Shown here: positions 50,054 to 59,294 of the stretch, piece by piece
How positions within the stretch are numbered: position 1 is the stretch's first letter
How the letters are laid out: every line of letters begins with the position of its first letter
Source of the DNA: Hafnia alvei
GTDB taxonomy: Bacteria; Pseudomonadota; Gammaproteobacteria; Enterobacterales; Enterobacteriaceae
Assembly (NCBI RefSeq): GCF_900095695.1
Contig: NZ_FMIQ01000037.1
Location: 16,748 to 80,747 of the forward strand
DNA: 64,000 nucleotides
Direction: 5' to 3'
The notes under the pieces: model-generated
What the model saw: the letters and a program-made list of their open reading frames with translations, nothing else
The model's database searches: none
Told to the model about the DNA's origin: nothing
Program-made: the position numbers and the translations under genes

Positions 50054-51310
50054 TTAAGACATCACCTCAATGTGCAATTTGCCTTTCTTAAATAGGATAT
50101 TGCGGATAAATACGGTAATCAGCGCGGTCACGATGGCACCTAATGCAATACCAAAGATATAAGCCCCTAAATTGGTGACTAAAGGCCACGCCCAAATAGC
50201 CGATTCAGGGAACCACTGCACTGCGCCTAATGCAACGGCGGTGGTTGAGCCAACGATGGCACCCGTCATATAGGCCGGAATCGAGGCCAATGGGCTTTCG
50301 AGTAGGAATGGAATTGCGCCCTCGCTAATCCCCATGAAGGCGAGGAACATAGCGGTTTTCCCCTGAGGATACAGTTGGCTGCTAAACAAGTGGCGCCCGG
50401 TGAGGCGGTAGTCAATGAGCGTTGCCAGCCCTAAACCGATAGGGGGGATCACAATCGCGATAGCGCGCGCGGTGATTGGCAGAACGTGATCGCTGGTGAA
50501 GCTAAAAGCGATAAAGCCTGCCGCTTTATTTATTGGCCCACCGAGGTCAATAGCGGTGGTGGCGGAAATTCCCACGGCATACATCAGCACGCCTTTATCG
50601 CCCGCCGCTTGCAGCATGACGCGAATACCGGCATTCACCCAACCGCCAAACGGGGTAATGACGTAGTACATTGCTAACATAACAAAAACGGCTGACAGAA
50701 TAGGTAATAAGAAGGTGGTTTTAAATGCCAGTAAATAAGCAGGTAATTGGATTTTGGCATTCATCCATTTCACTAAATAACCGGCGGCAATGGCGATGAT
50801 CAGCGCGCCAATAAACGTTGAGGGAACCGGGGAATTAGTGACCCATTGCAGTTTACTTAAATCCCATGTTAATTCAGGCGTTGGCTGAGTTGCGATTAAT
50901 CCCCCAATAAACCCTGCGGGAAAAGCCAGTTTTCCGCCGATTGAGTTAGCAACAAAAGCGGCAAACATCGGGATGGCAAAGCTAAATAGAATTCCGCCAA
51001 ATGATTGCGATAAATAAGCAAACTTCATCAAGGACAGATTGAAACCAACGTACTTTCCGGTGTTGATGGCCTCCATAATGCCCATCTCGGGAGGCACTTT
51101 TAGCCATGCGTAGGCGATAAGCTGGGAGAAGGCGAGAATAACGCCGCCCATGATCAGCGTCGGTACCATACGTGAAATACCTGACATTACATGCTGTGGT
51201 AGATCGCCCCACATACTGGGTTTTGCCGTTGGCATCGCATTTGGATTTTTAGTCAGTGTCGCTTCGCCGCCTGACGAAGGATTCACTGCGCTCCTTTTCT
51301 TAATAGCCAT
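50054..51310 (-). CDS. fryC: FryC, fructose-like PTS EIIC permease
   Basis: FryC is the membrane channel of the fry PTS. The 418-aa protein has about nine or ten spans and EIIC-Fru motifs: MSGISRMVPTLIMGGVILAF, FAIPMFAAFVANSIGGKLAFPAGFIGGL, AIDLGGPINKAAGFIAF and FMGISEGAIPFLLESP. The GPINKAA and GISEGAIPF motifs mark the sugar path. It lies 141 bases after fryB; that gap holds an ERIC-like repeat, so the mRNA between the two carries a long hairpin. The sugar is unknown for this family. Confidence 0.94.
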   Translation of the reverse strand: MAIKKRSAVNPSSGGEATLTKNPNAMPTAKPSMWGDLPQHVMSGISRMVPTLIMGGVILAFSQLIAYAWLKVPPEMGIMEAINTGKYVGFNLSLMKFAYLSQSFGGILFSFAIPMFAAFVANSIGGKLAFPAGFIGGLIATQPTPELTWDLSKLQWVTNSPVPSTFIGALIIAIAAGYLVKWMNAKIQLPAYLLAFKTTFLLPILSAVFVMLAMYYVITPFGGWVNAGIRVMLQAAGDKGVLMYAVGISATTAIDLGGPINKAAGFIAFSFTSDHVLPITARAIAIVIPPIGLGLATLIDYRLTGRHLFSSQLYPQGKTAMFLAFMGISEGAIPFLLESPLASIPAYMTGAIVGSTTAVALGAVQWFPESAIWAWPLVTNLGAYIFGIALGAIVTALITVFIRNILFKKGKLHIEVMS

Positions 51311-51342
51311 AGGTACATCTCCCTGATGAGTTCATTGAAAGT

Positions 51343-51440
51343 TATACCCGTCATACTTCAAGCTGCATTTTTGTTGGCTGCGTTCATTCACCCGCATCAT
51401 TTACTTGCTGCCTCAATGCAACTCGAATTATTTGGGTATA
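51343..51440. repeat. ERIC-like repeat inside the fry operon
   Basis: TATACCCGTCATACTTCAAG and CTCGAATTATTTGGGTATA form the inverted ends, with TGTTGGCTGCGTTCATTCAC inside. These are the outer parts of ERIC (98 bp here). It is the second copy of the element at 41145-41226 and lies between fryB and fryC. Confidence 0.82.
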
Positions 51441-51451
51441 GACGTATATTT

Positions 51452-51778
51452 TTATTGTTCAGATTGAATCATCTCTTCAATTTCACGCAGGATCCCATCC
51501 GCATTTTTAATCGCGTCCTGCAGGGTAATTTCATACACGTCGCGGCTTTCAAAGCGTTCGTTATCTTCAGGCGTAATGGCAACTGAATGAATAATGATGT
51601 CGGCCTCCGCGATATCCTGCGCGGTTAAGCGGTTTTCGATGCCGTCTGCACCCTGAGTTTCAATTTTGATCTGGTCATAACCTGCGGCTTTTGCGGCATC
51701 TTCTAGCGCCTGAGCGGCCATAAACGTATGAGCTAACCCCATTGGACATGCACAAACAGCGATAAATTTTTTAGTCAT
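51452..51778 (-). CDS. fryB: FryB, fructose-like PTS EIIB
   Basis: FryB is a cytosolic 108-aa EIIB-Fru subunit that takes phosphate on a Cys and passes it to sugar entering through FryC. The phospho-Cys is Cys11 in VCACPMGLAHTFMAA, followed by IKIETQGADGIEN, both typical. The ATG at 51776-51778 follows GAGGTAG. It is the promoter-proximal gene of the fry operon. A CRP-like site lies about 160 bases upstream. In E. coli glk follows fryB; here a DUF1294 gene faces away instead. Confidence 0.93.
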   Translation of the reverse strand: MTKKFIAVCACPMGLAHTFMAAQALEDAAKAAGYDQIKIETQGADGIENRLTAQDIAEADIIIHSVAITPEDNERFESRDVYEITLQDAIKNADGILREIEEMIQSEQ

Positions 51779-51933
51779 AACTACCTCTGAGTCAGAAAGG
51801 GAAACCAATCGCGCTACGTTGCTTGCTCTTTTACGTAGGCTGAAATCTTGAAGGGAGTATGGCGTTTAAAAATGAGGGGATGTTATGGGACAAAACATGC
51901 ATTTACTGGATATTTATATCCCTAATTGTGAAG

Positions 51934-51949
51934 TGTGAGCTCTCTCGCA
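51934..51949 (-). promoter_or_regulatory. Candidate CRP site upstream of fryB
   Basis: TGTGA-GCTCTC-TCGCA departs from the CRP consensus TGTGA-N6-TCACA by one base. It lies between divergent fryB and the DUF1294 gene. Catabolite control of a PTS operon would be expected. The promoter itself was not located with confidence. Confidence 0.5.
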
Positions 51950-52049
51950 TTGTATCGGCGTGTTTTTTCGGAGGTGGTAGCATTGCATCATGCTGCGTCG
52001 AGGGCCACTATACGCACGCTTTCATAATTCTTTTCAATCGGTTTATCGT

Positions 52050-52406
52050 ATGAATCTTAATCGTTTTTGTTATCTTTTGCTCGCACTGGCGGCAGTCGGT
52101 AGCCTGTTCTCTCTGCATCCGTTTGTGATGTGGTGCCTGTTACTCAATGCGTTAACGTTGATTATTTACGGTATTGATAAATTAGCCGCCATAAAATCGT
52201 GGCAGCGAGTCCCCGAGATAACGTTGTTATTCTTTGGCCTGATTGGCGGCTGGGTCGGCGCGATTTTAGGTCAGCAAATTTTCCGCCATAAGACGCAAAA
52301 ACAACCGTTTAAAACCTATTTTATTATCACGGTGATGGTGAATTTAGCCGTAACGATTGGGGCTATGTATTGGGTTTATCAGTATGGGATAGGGGTTCAG
52401 TGGTAG
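52050..52406 (+). CDS. DUF1294 small membrane protein
   Basis: This is a 118-aa protein with about four membrane spans: LLLALAAVGSLFSL, VMWCLLLNALTLIIYGIDKLAA, ITLLFFGLIGGWVGAILG and TYFIITVMVNLAVTIGAMYWVY. The central YGIDKLAA ... RVPE ... GGWVGA ... R-HKTQK-PF pattern is the DUF1294 signature. The function of the family is unknown; in other proteins the domain follows a cold-shock domain. The ATG at 52050 starts the hydrophobic part; 20 earlier in-frame codons are not family-like. The ribosome site is weak. It is transcribed away from fryB. Confidence 0.85.
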   Translation: MNLNRFCYLLLALAAVGSLFSLHPFVMWCLLLNALTLIIYGIDKLAAIKSWQRVPEITLLFFGLIGGWVGAILGQQIFRHKTQKQPFKTYFIITVMVNLAVTIGAMYWVYQYGIGVQW

Positions 52407-52594
52407 AAGACGCCTATCCAATGGGGGATAACGATTCGTGCTTTGGCCGAGTAAAAGTTATCCCCTCCTATTATTAAGTCATGATAAAAAATCATCCCCC
52501 ATAACTAGCAATGCTAATAAGTTTTTAAACATAATTTACCTCGGCGTAAAAATATAAATAATGTATACCCGAAAAAATTCTGCCGCTTATCTTA

Positions 52595-52945
52595 TTATAT
52601 TTCTGGCCGCATTGAGCGGTAGCGGAATTCAGTTGGAGACATATTGAAATAGCCTTTAAATATCTGGCAGAAAGTGCTCTGGCTTGGGAACCCCATTTCC
52701 TGTGCAATTTCGAAGACTTTTAACTCTGTGGATATGAGTTTTTGGGCGGATGCTTTTAGTCGTGTAGTTTTGATGAAGGATGAAACGCTAACGCCGTGGT
52801 GTAATTGAAATTCACGTAAAAAATAAGAGCGTGAGTATCCAGATATTCTTATCACATCGGAGGCATTGATCCCTTGGTGGATATTTTCATTAATCCAACA
52901 AATTACAGCTGGAAAGCTTTGAATAACACATTTTTCTCTTTTCAT
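52595..52945 (-). CDS. Single-domain AraC-family regulator (MarA/SoxS-size)
   Basis: This is a 116-aa protein consisting only of the double helix-turn-helix of the AraC family. The first HTH is DVIRISGYSRSYFLREFQLHHG; the second is IAQEMGFPSQSTFCQIFKGYFNMSPTEFRYR. It has no sensing domain, so like MarA, SoxS or RamA its activity may be set by its amount. It is more divergent than those and I cannot name it. It sits between the DUF1294 gene (converging) and sbcC (upstream, same strand but 234 bases off). Its A+T content is higher than that of its neighbours, which would fit acquired DNA. Confidence 0.82.
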   Translation of the reverse strand: MKREKCVIQSFPAVICWINENIHQGINASDVIRISGYSRSYFLREFQLHHGVSVSSFIKTTRLKASAQKLISTELKVFEIAQEMGFPSQSTFCQIFKGYFNMSPTEFRYRSMRPEI

Positions 52946-53097
52946 ATTCTTATCCTAATTGGCTCAATTTTAAGTTGCTCCACCTAAAAGCCCTCAAGGA
53001 TTGTACCAATGCGAAACCGTTAAAATAATCAAGTTATTAATAACGATATGTTTAGATAAACTGAACGAGCTAGGATGGGATATCACTCCGACGGACA

Positions 53098-53141
53098 TTG
53101 CGAGAAGGACAATGTTGTATAGAACATTGTCCTTCTCGCAA
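53098..53141. repeat. Perfect 19-bp inverted repeat downstream of sbcC
   Basis: Left arm 53098-53116 (TTGCGAGAAGGACAATGTT) and right arm 53123-53141 are exact reverse complements with a six-base loop. It lies 39 bases beyond the sbcC stop codon. No T run follows on either strand, so it is not a standard intrinsic terminator. Confidence 0.9.
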
Positions 53142-53179
53142 AAGCAAAGCTTAACAAAATATAAAGATTAGGGGATGTT

Positions 53180-56100
53180 TTATTCCCCATTCCCTATCGC
53201 ATACTGCGCTTCTAAGCGGCTAATCCCCAACCCATTCACTTTTTTCACTTTTATTTGCACCGGTATCCGTTCTTTCATGGCTTCAACGTGGCTGATGACG
53301 CCAATCATTTTGCCGGTTGCGTTGAGCGTATCGAGGGCATCGAGCGCGGTATCAAGGGTTTCCGCATCCAGTGTACCGAAGCCTTCGTCAAGGAAGAGCG
53401 AATCAATGCTGGTTTTATGGCTGACCAGATCGGATAGCGCCAGCGCCAGCGCTAAACTCACCAAGAAGCTTTCGCCACCGGATAAGGTGCGAGTATCGCG
53501 TACCGCATCGGCCTGCCATGTATCGACCACTTCTAGCTCCAGCGCGTCGCTGGTTTTACGTTGCAGCAAATAGCGACCGTGCAGGCGGGCAAGCTGCTGG
53601 TTGGCCAAATAGACCAGGTGATCCAACGTTAAACCCTGCGCAAATTTTCTGAATTTATCGCCGCTGCTTGAGCCAATTAGCTGGTTGAGATAGCTCCAGT
53701 CTTCATACTCCTGCCTGCTCTGTTCAATACGCGCAAATAGGCTTTTCTGCCCCTGTTTTCGCTCGGCGTCGCTGCGGATCTGCTGCTGAATTTGTCCCTG
53801 CTGTACGCTGTTTTCGCGCAGTTGCTCAGCCAGCATAGATAGTTGCTGATTGAGATTTTCTAGCGTGGCATTGATATCAAGGTTTTCAGGGCGTTGCGCT
53901 AGCCACTTGGATAGCTCGCTTTCTGCCTGCTGCAAGAAAGCTTGTGCCTGCGAAAGCTGATTTTTGCATTGTTCACGCAGTGCGATCAGGCGTTTGAGCT
54001 CACTTTCGTCTAACAGCGCGGCAATTAACGTATTTTCATCAGCGAACAGACTGTTTGCCAATGCCTGCTCAAACTCTGTTTGCTGCTGGCTGAGCCGTTG
54101 TTCTAATTGCAAGCGTTGTTGTTGAGCGCTTTCGAGCTCACCGCTCAGTTTATGTAGCTGTTGTCGTATCTGGTGTTCAGCCTGTTGAGCTTGCTGAAGC
54201 TGGTTTTCAACCTGCTGTTCAGACTCAATTAACGAACGGCGTACCTCGTCTACGCTACGTCCATTCAAAAGGCTTTGGCGTTCGGCCTGCATCTGCTTCA
54301 GGCGGGTTTCAAGCTCAGAACAAAGCTGATGTTGTGTTTGCCACTGTGTTTCTAGGGCGGCAAAGGTTTGGCTGAGGCTGTGCTCTTCCGCCATCAGGCG
54401 TGTATTTTCTAGCGTTAGTTTTTGGCTGTGGTTTTGGCGCTGTTGCCAGAGCGTAAACTCGTTGCTGCGCTGTTCCAGCCATTCGGCTTCGTTGCCAGAG
54501 ATAGGCGCGGTTAATTGCAGTTTATGCAGTTCATCGGTAAGGGCGATGTCACGTTGCTGCTGCTGTGCTAACTGTTTATTGTAGTCCTCGCGCCACTCAT
54601 TGAGCTGCTTGCTCTGCGTTTGAGTGCTCAATTCCAGCAGGCTGATGTGCTGTAGCGTTTGGTTGACCTCTTGCTGAATATTGTTCAGCGCATCTTTGGT
54701 CTGCTGCCAGCTCTTGCTCAAAATCTCTCGCTGACGCAGCGTGTTTTGCAGAGCCTCTTCTTGCTGATTAATTTCGGTGAGATAGCTTTCTAGCGCCTCA
54801 CGGTCGTCAATCGCTAAGCTGAGTTCGAGCGCTACCGTTGCCTGAGCCCAGCGCTGTTGATACTGCATGACTTCAGCTTCAACGGCTTGGGCTTCTTGCT
54901 GCTGCTGATTTTGCGTCTGCAGCATCAGCTTGTGCCGCTCTCCCAATTCGCTGCCTTCGCGACTGAGATTTTCGACTTCTATGCGTAGCGCGTCGCGGCG
55001 CTGTTCACTGTCTGAAAGGGTGGGTGTTTGGTAGTTTTTAACCGCCGGATGCTCCAGCGATCCGCAGAGTGGGCAGGGATCGCCAGCCACTAAGCACGTA
55101 CGTTCTTGTTCCAGTCCGATCACTCGACGCTGTAGATCGATCTGCTTTTCCAGATCGCTAAGATGCTGACGTTTCTCTTTATAGGCTAAGCGTTTGGCGG
55201 CTAAAAGCTGCTCTAGGGCGTGCAGTTCCTGCGTGCGTTGCGCATTTTGTAACTGCAGCTGTTTTTGTCTCTGTGAGGCTTTTTCAAACAGCGGGCTGGT
55301 TTGTATCAGAATTTGGCGCGCAGGCTGCCCACGGTGCAATTTCTCACGCTGTGCTTCTAGCTGCGCTGAACTGTGTTTCTGGTTGAGCTGCTGATGCTGT
55401 AATTCAGCTTCAGCGCAGATTTTTTGCTGCTGAGCTAAACGCTGGCTGAGTAGGGAGCCCGCCTGCTGCAGAACCGTGAGCTTTTCTGTTTCGGCAGCGA
55501 TATTCTTTTCTGCATCGGTAATGCGTTTACGCAATTCATTTAAGGTTTGGTTTAGCTCAGCCGATTGTTCGAACTGGCTTTTCCAACGGCCTAAATGGCT
55601 ATTCCATTCAGCATGTTGTGCCGTGTCTGCTAGCTGTTGCTGAAGCTGGTTGATTTCCAGCAGCTGGGCCTGCAGTTTTTCTCGGTTTTGCTTAAGCGTG
55701 GTTTCCTGTTTCCGCTTTTCTTCACTAAGTTGCGTGAGTTTTTGCTGCTGAATTAACAGGTCTTCGCGTATCTGCGCCAGCCGTGAATCAAGCGGAACCA
55801 CCTGTTGGTTAATCAGCGTTTCCGTTGCAGCACGTTGCTGCTGCTGTTGCTGTTTGGCATGAAGCGCTTGGGATGACGCGGTTTGCAGCGAGGCTATCTG
55901 CGAGGTCAACTGTTGGCGCTGCTGTTCGCGCTGTTGCTGGTTTTGAGTCGCAGATGCTAAATCAGCGCGTGTCTGGCGTAGCGTTAGCAACAATGGGCGC
56001 AGTTTCTCGGCCGGTTCACTGCGTTCAAGGCGTAAAATTTCCGGCTGGGCGGTTTGCCATTGCTGCGATGCTGCGGTAACGCGCTGAGTGCACTGTTCTC

Positions 56101-56872
56101 GGTTTTGGCTGAGCTCTTGGCTTTTTTGCAGCCAATGGAGGTCGGTCATCAGCGTTTGGCGCAACGACGTTTGCTGCTGTTCTTCACGTTGCAACTGGGA
56201 TAAACGCTCGGTGAGCTGGTTTAACGCCTCTTCGCTGAGCAGCTCTACGCCTGCGGCGCGTTCATGCAGCGTATCTAGATCGATTTTTGCCTGTTTGAAA
56301 CGCTGGAATATTTGTTCGGATAGTTGCCCATAAATTTCGGTGCCGGTGAGTTCTTCGAGTAATTCAGCTCGCTCGGCCGGATCGGCGTTGAGGAAGGCGG
56401 CGAACTGGCCCTGTGACAGCATCATTGACTTGGTGAAACGGCCAAAATCCAAACCGGTAATATCGGCAATTTTATGCAGCTTGGTTTGGATTTTATCGGT
56501 AATGATTTCACCATCGGCAATATGCGCGAGCTCTACTTTTGGCGTTTGTAAATTGCCATCTGGCTTATTATTGGCACGGCGCTGGCTCCAGAAGGCGCGA
56601 TAGCCGACCCCTTTGACTTCGAATTCAACTTCTGCCAGTGATTCTGCGGTGCCGCGTGTCATCAGTTCATTTTGCGTTGGCGACACTTTCAAACGCGGCG
56701 TTTGGTGATACAGCGCTAAACAGAGTGCATCAAGCAGCGTCGTTTTGCCCGCGCCGGTTGGGCCCGTGATGGCAAATAAGCCGCTATTGGCAAAGTCTTC
56801 ACGGGTGAAATCGATCTTCCATTCGCCCTTGAGCGAGTTGATGTTTTTTAATCGTAGGCTGAGGATTTTCAT
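53180..56872 (-). CDS. sbcC: SbcC, ATPase subunit of the SbcCD nuclease (Rad50-like)
   Basis: SbcC is an SMC/Rad50-type ATPase that with SbcD cleaves DNA hairpins and palindromes and trims protein-blocked ends. The 1230-aa protein has the N-terminal Walker [10 protein letters not shown] (residues 37-45). Two very long Gln-rich coiled coils flank the zinc hook CPLCGS (about 610). The ABC signature [16 protein letters not shown] and Walker [13 protein letters not shown] lie at the C-terminal end. It is about 180 residues longer than E. coli SbcC (1048), all in the coiled coil, which would give longer arms. It overlaps sbcD by four bases (ATGA). Confidence 0.97.
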   Translation of the reverse strand: MKILSLRLKNINSLKGEWKIDFTREDFANSGLFAITGPTGAGKTTLLDALCLALYHQTPRLKVSPTQNELMTRGTAESLAEVEFEVKGVGYRAFWSQRRANNKPDGNLQTPKVELAHIADGEIITDKIQTKLHKIADITGLDFGRFTKSMMLSQGQFAAFLNADPAERAELLEELTGTEIYGQLSEQIFQRFKQAKIDLDTLHERAAGVELLSEEALNQLTERLSQLQREEQQQTSLRQTLMTDLHWLQKSQELSQNREQCTQRVTAASQQWQTAQPEILRLERSEPAEKLRPLLLTLRQTRADLASATQNQQQREQQRQQLTSQIASLQTASSQALHAKQQQQQQRAATETLINQQVVPLDSRLAQIREDLLIQQQKLTQLSEEKRKQETTLKQNREKLQAQLLEINQLQQQLADTAQHAEWNSHLGRWKSQFEQSAELNQTLNELRKRITDAEKNIAAETEKLTVLQQAGSLLSQRLAQQQKICAEAELQHQQLNQKHSSAQLEAQREKLHRGQPARQILIQTSPLFEKASQRQKQLQLQNAQRTQELHALEQLLAAKRLAYKEKRQHLSDLEKQIDLQRRVIGLEQERTCLVAGDPCPLCGSLEHPAVKNYQTPTLSDSEQRRDALRIEVENLSREGSELGERHKLMLQTQNQQQQEAQAVEAEVMQYQQRWAQATVALELSLAIDDREALESYLTEINQQEEALQNTLRQREILSKSWQQTKDALNNIQQEVNQTLQHISLLELSTQTQSKQLNEWREDYNKQLAQQQQRDIALTDELHKLQLTAPISGNEAEWLEQRSNEFTLWQQRQNHSQKLTLENTRLMAEEHSLSQTFAALETQWQTQHQLCSELETRLKQMQAERQSLLNGRSVDEVRRSLIESEQQVENQLQQAQQAEHQIRQQLHKLSGELESAQQQRLQLEQRLSQQQTEFEQALANSLFADENTLIAALLDESELKRLIALREQCKNQLSQAQAFLQQAESELSKWLAQRPENLDINATLENLNQQLSMLAEQLRENSVQQGQIQQQIRSDAERKQGQKSLFARIEQSRQEYEDWSYLNQLIGSSSGDKFRKFAQGLTLDHLVYLANQQLARLHGRYLLQRKTSDALELEVVDTWQADAVRDTRTLSGGESFLVSLALALALSDLVSHKTSIDSLFLDEGFGTLDAETLDTALDALDTLNATGKMIGVISHVEAMKERIPVQIKVKKVNGLGISRLEAQYAIGNGE

Positions 56873-58143
56873 GCGTCATGCTCCTCACGAGTCTCGTCTT
56901 GCTGTTGTTCTAACACCAGCTCATCCAGCACCTGATGGAATTGATTTCGAATGCGCGATTGCTGTGCGATCAGCGCTTCATCGTCGGTTTCTTCCTGCGC
57001 CAAACGGCGCTCAAAGACGTCGCTGACGCTCAGCTCGCTCAGCGTTTCTTTGTCTTGGCGCTTGAGGGCGCTCAAGCGTTGTTCTTTGCTGCGGCGTAGC
57101 AAAATAACCTCAACGGGAAGGTTTTCTGCCTGCTGCTGGATCCGGCGTTGGAGATCGTTTAAATAGGCGCTGCTGCTGATTTCAATATCCAGCCAGACCG
57201 GTTTTTCGCTCTTGCCGTGATCCGCCGTGGTGGGTTTAAATGCGGCGAGCTGTTGCTCGATTTGCTCAATGCTGCCTTTGATGAGCTGCATTGGCTGAAA
57301 CTGTGGGACTGGCATGAGCGTCACTTTTTCCAGCGTAGCCCCTGAGAAATCGACTAAGCAGATGCTTTTCTCACTGCCTAGTTCATCGAAGCTAAGGGGG
57401 ATCGGCGAGCCACTGTAGCGAATATGCTCGCTGCTGGTCACGCGCTGGGGGCGATGGATATGGCCCAACGCAATGTAATCGGCAGGAGGAAACGCGGAGG
57501 CAGGGAACGCATCGAGTGAACCAATGTAGATATCACGCACCGAGTCGGACGTGCTGGCACCGATAGTGGTGAGATGTCCGGTGGCAATAATCGGCAGGTT
57601 TCCGCCTAAGGCGTCGCGTTCGGCAACGGCCAGATCGTACAACGACTGATAATGCGCAGCGATAGCCTGCTGGAGGGCGTTTTGTTTTTCTGCGGCAGAT
57701 TGCCCCGCTAAGCTGATTTGGATATCTCTAGGGCGCAGATATGGCACCGCGCACAAAATAGCGCCGACGGAGCCATTGCGCTGTTTGAGCGGCAATACCT
57801 GATGCTGTAAATCGCCTGCGCTGCTGGCGATAACTTGGGTGTTCAAGCAGGCTAATAAATCGCGAGATTCATTCAGCGTGGCGACGGAATCATGGTTGCC
57901 ACCTAACACCACCAACTGGCAGCCCGTTGACTGTAATTCCACCACGAAGCGGTTATACAGCTCGCGCGCGTAGCTCGGCGGTGAACCGGTATCAAATACG
58001 TCGCCAGCCACAATAATGGCATCGACTTGATGCGCCGATGCTTGTTCAATGAGCCAGCGCAGAAAGGCCTGATGTTCAGCGCTACGGCTTTTGGTATAAA
58101 AATGCTGACCAAGGTGCCAGTCTGAAGTATGGATAAGACGCAT
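56869..58143 (-). CDS. sbcD: SbcD, nuclease subunit of SbcCD (Mre11-like)
   Basis: SbcD is a Mn-dependent metallophosphoesterase with 3'-5' exonuclease and hairpin endonuclease activity. The 424-aa protein has all five phosphoesterase motifs: DWHLGQ (Asp8, His10), [24 protein letters not shown] and ALGHIHRPQ. The ATG at 58141-58143 begins [12 protein letters not shown], as in the family, behind AGGACTC. The frame opens 13 codons earlier without homology. It is the first gene of sbcDC and is divergent from phoB, exactly as in E. coli. Confidence 0.97.
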   Translation of the reverse strand: MRLIHTSDWHLGQHFYTKSRSAEHQAFLRWLIEQASAHQVDAIIVAGDVFDTGSPPSYARELYNRFVVELQSTGCQLVVLGGNHDSVATLNESRDLLACLNTQVIASSAGDLQHQVLPLKQRNGSVGAILCAVPYLRPRDIQISLAGQSAAEKQNALQQAIAAHYQSLYDLAVAERDALGGNLPIIATGHLTTIGASTSDSVRDIYIGSLDAFPASAFPPADYIALGHIHRPQRVTSSEHIRYSGSPIPLSFDELGSEKSICLVDFSGATLEKVTLMPVPQFQPMQLIKGSIEQIEQQLAAFKPTTADHGKSEKPVWLDIEISSSAYLNDLQRRIQQQAENLPVEVILLRRSKEQRLSALKRQDKETLSELSVSDVFERRLAQEETDDEALIAQQSRIRNQFHQVLDELVLEQQQDETREEHDA

Positions 58144-58316
58144 AAGAGTCCTGCTGTCCTTGCTGAGCGTAGCGTGGGTCACTACCGAGAATAAAATTGA
58201 TTATACGCAATCTCGAGGGGAGGTGAACCCATGTCCGGCGCGAAGGCCATAATCGGTCTAGGTTTACAAAACCATTTATTACAGTGATGCTGGGCATATT
58301 GTTTTTTTTCATAAAT

Positions 58317-58334
58317 CTGTCATAAATCTGACGC
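58317..58334 (+). promoter_or_regulatory. Pho box of the phoBR promoter
   Basis: CTGTCAT-AAAT-CTGACGC is two PhoB direct repeats spaced by the usual A/T-rich four bases. CATAAT just after (58334-58339) can be the -10. It predicts PhoB autoactivation under phosphate starvation. Confidence 0.88.
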
Positions 58335-58372
58335 ATAATGGCGCCCGCAACCAAACTTAAGCAGGATTAACA

Positions 58373-59062
58373 ATGGCCAGACGCATATTGGTAGTAGAAG
58401 ATGAAGCGCCAATTCGTGAAATGGTGTGTTTTGTTTTAGAGCAAAACGGCTACCAACCGGTTGAAGCCGAAGATTATGACAGCGCGGTGAACTCGCTTTC
58501 TGAGCCTTATCCTGATTTAGTGCTGCTGGATTGGATGCTGCCGGGCGGTTCTGGGATCCAGTTCATCAAGCATATGAAGCGCGAGGCGTTAACGCGTGAA
58601 ATTCCTGTGATGATGCTGACCGCTCGCGGTGAAGAAGAAGATCGCGTGCGCGGTTTAGAAGTGGGCGCAGATGATTACATCACCAAGCCCTTTTCGCCCA
58701 AGGAACTGGTGGCCAGAATTAAAGCTGTGATGCGCCGTATTTCACCGATGGCGGTGGAAGAGGTGATTGAAGTGCAGGGGCTGAGCCTCGATCCGACATC
58801 ACATCGCGTGATGGCCAATGAAGCCCCGTTGGATATGGGGCCCACTGAGTTTAAGTTGCTGCATTTTTTCATGACTCACCCCGAGCGCGTTTATAGCCGC
58901 GAGCAGTTGCTAAATCATGTCTGGGGCACTAACGTTTATGTAGAAGATCGCACCGTGGATGTTCATATCCGCCGGCTGCGCAAAGCGCTGGAGCTGAGCG
59001 GGCATGATAAAATGGTGCAAACCGTACGTGGGACGGGCTATCGTTTTTCGGCGCGTTTCTAA
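58373..59062 (+). CDS. phoB: PhoB, phosphate-starvation response regulator
   Basis: PhoB activates the Pho regulon (pst, phoA, ugp and others). The 229-aa protein has a receiver domain with phospho-Asp53 ([13 protein letters not shown]) and Lys in [13 protein letters not shown]. The winged helix reads [24 protein letters not shown] and [13 protein letters not shown]. It begins [17 protein letters not shown], as in E. coli, and has the same length. A Pho box lies about 40 bases upstream. The phoR gene normally follows within tens of bases; here a 104-bp repeat widens the gap to 232 bases. Confidence 0.98.
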   Translation: MARRILVVEDEAPIREMVCFVLEQNGYQPVEAEDYDSAVNSLSEPYPDLVLLDWMLPGGSGIQFIKHMKREALTREIPVMMLTARGEEEDRVRGLEVGADDYITKPFSPKELVARIKAVMRRISPMAVEEVIEVQGLSLDPTSHRVMANEAPLDMGPTEFKLLHFFMTHPERVYSREQLLNHVWGTNVYVEDRTVDVHIRRLRKALELSGHDKMVQTVRGTGYRFSARF

Positions 59063-59088
59063 CCCGCTATGCATATGCCGTGACGCTT

Positions 59089-59192
59089 GTTTAAAAGATC
59101 GAGATACACGGGGCTAGCACACCGCGGGGCGCTCCGGCGGCTTGCGCCGCTACGACCCTATCGGTGTACTCCCCCTAAAATCGAGCTTAAGT
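59089..59192. repeat. Mosaic hairpin repeat, short copy (family A), between phoB and phoR
   Basis: This is the inverted and shortened copy of the 6851-7029 element. Read on the minus strand it shares the left flank ending AGGGGGAGTACACCGAT, the hairpin GCGGCgcaaGCCGC, and the right flank CGCCCCGCGGTGTGCTAG to GTATCTCGATCTTTTAAAC, with a few mismatches. The roughly 80-bp centre with three more hairpins is replaced by GGAG. It has no coding capacity. Confidence 0.85.
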
Positions 59193-59294
59193 AAACGGTA
59201 TGATTATGCATTGGGACCCTTAATCGGGCCTCACTGATTTTGGGTATCACTATGTCTATTATTTCTATGTTGTTAAGAACAAAGAGCCAACATC

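Noticed and set aside
52560..52572. Third ERIC end (TATACCC near 52563)
   Set aside because: Only the eight terminal bases match. The CATACTT, GTTGGCTGCG and GGGTATA parts are absent.
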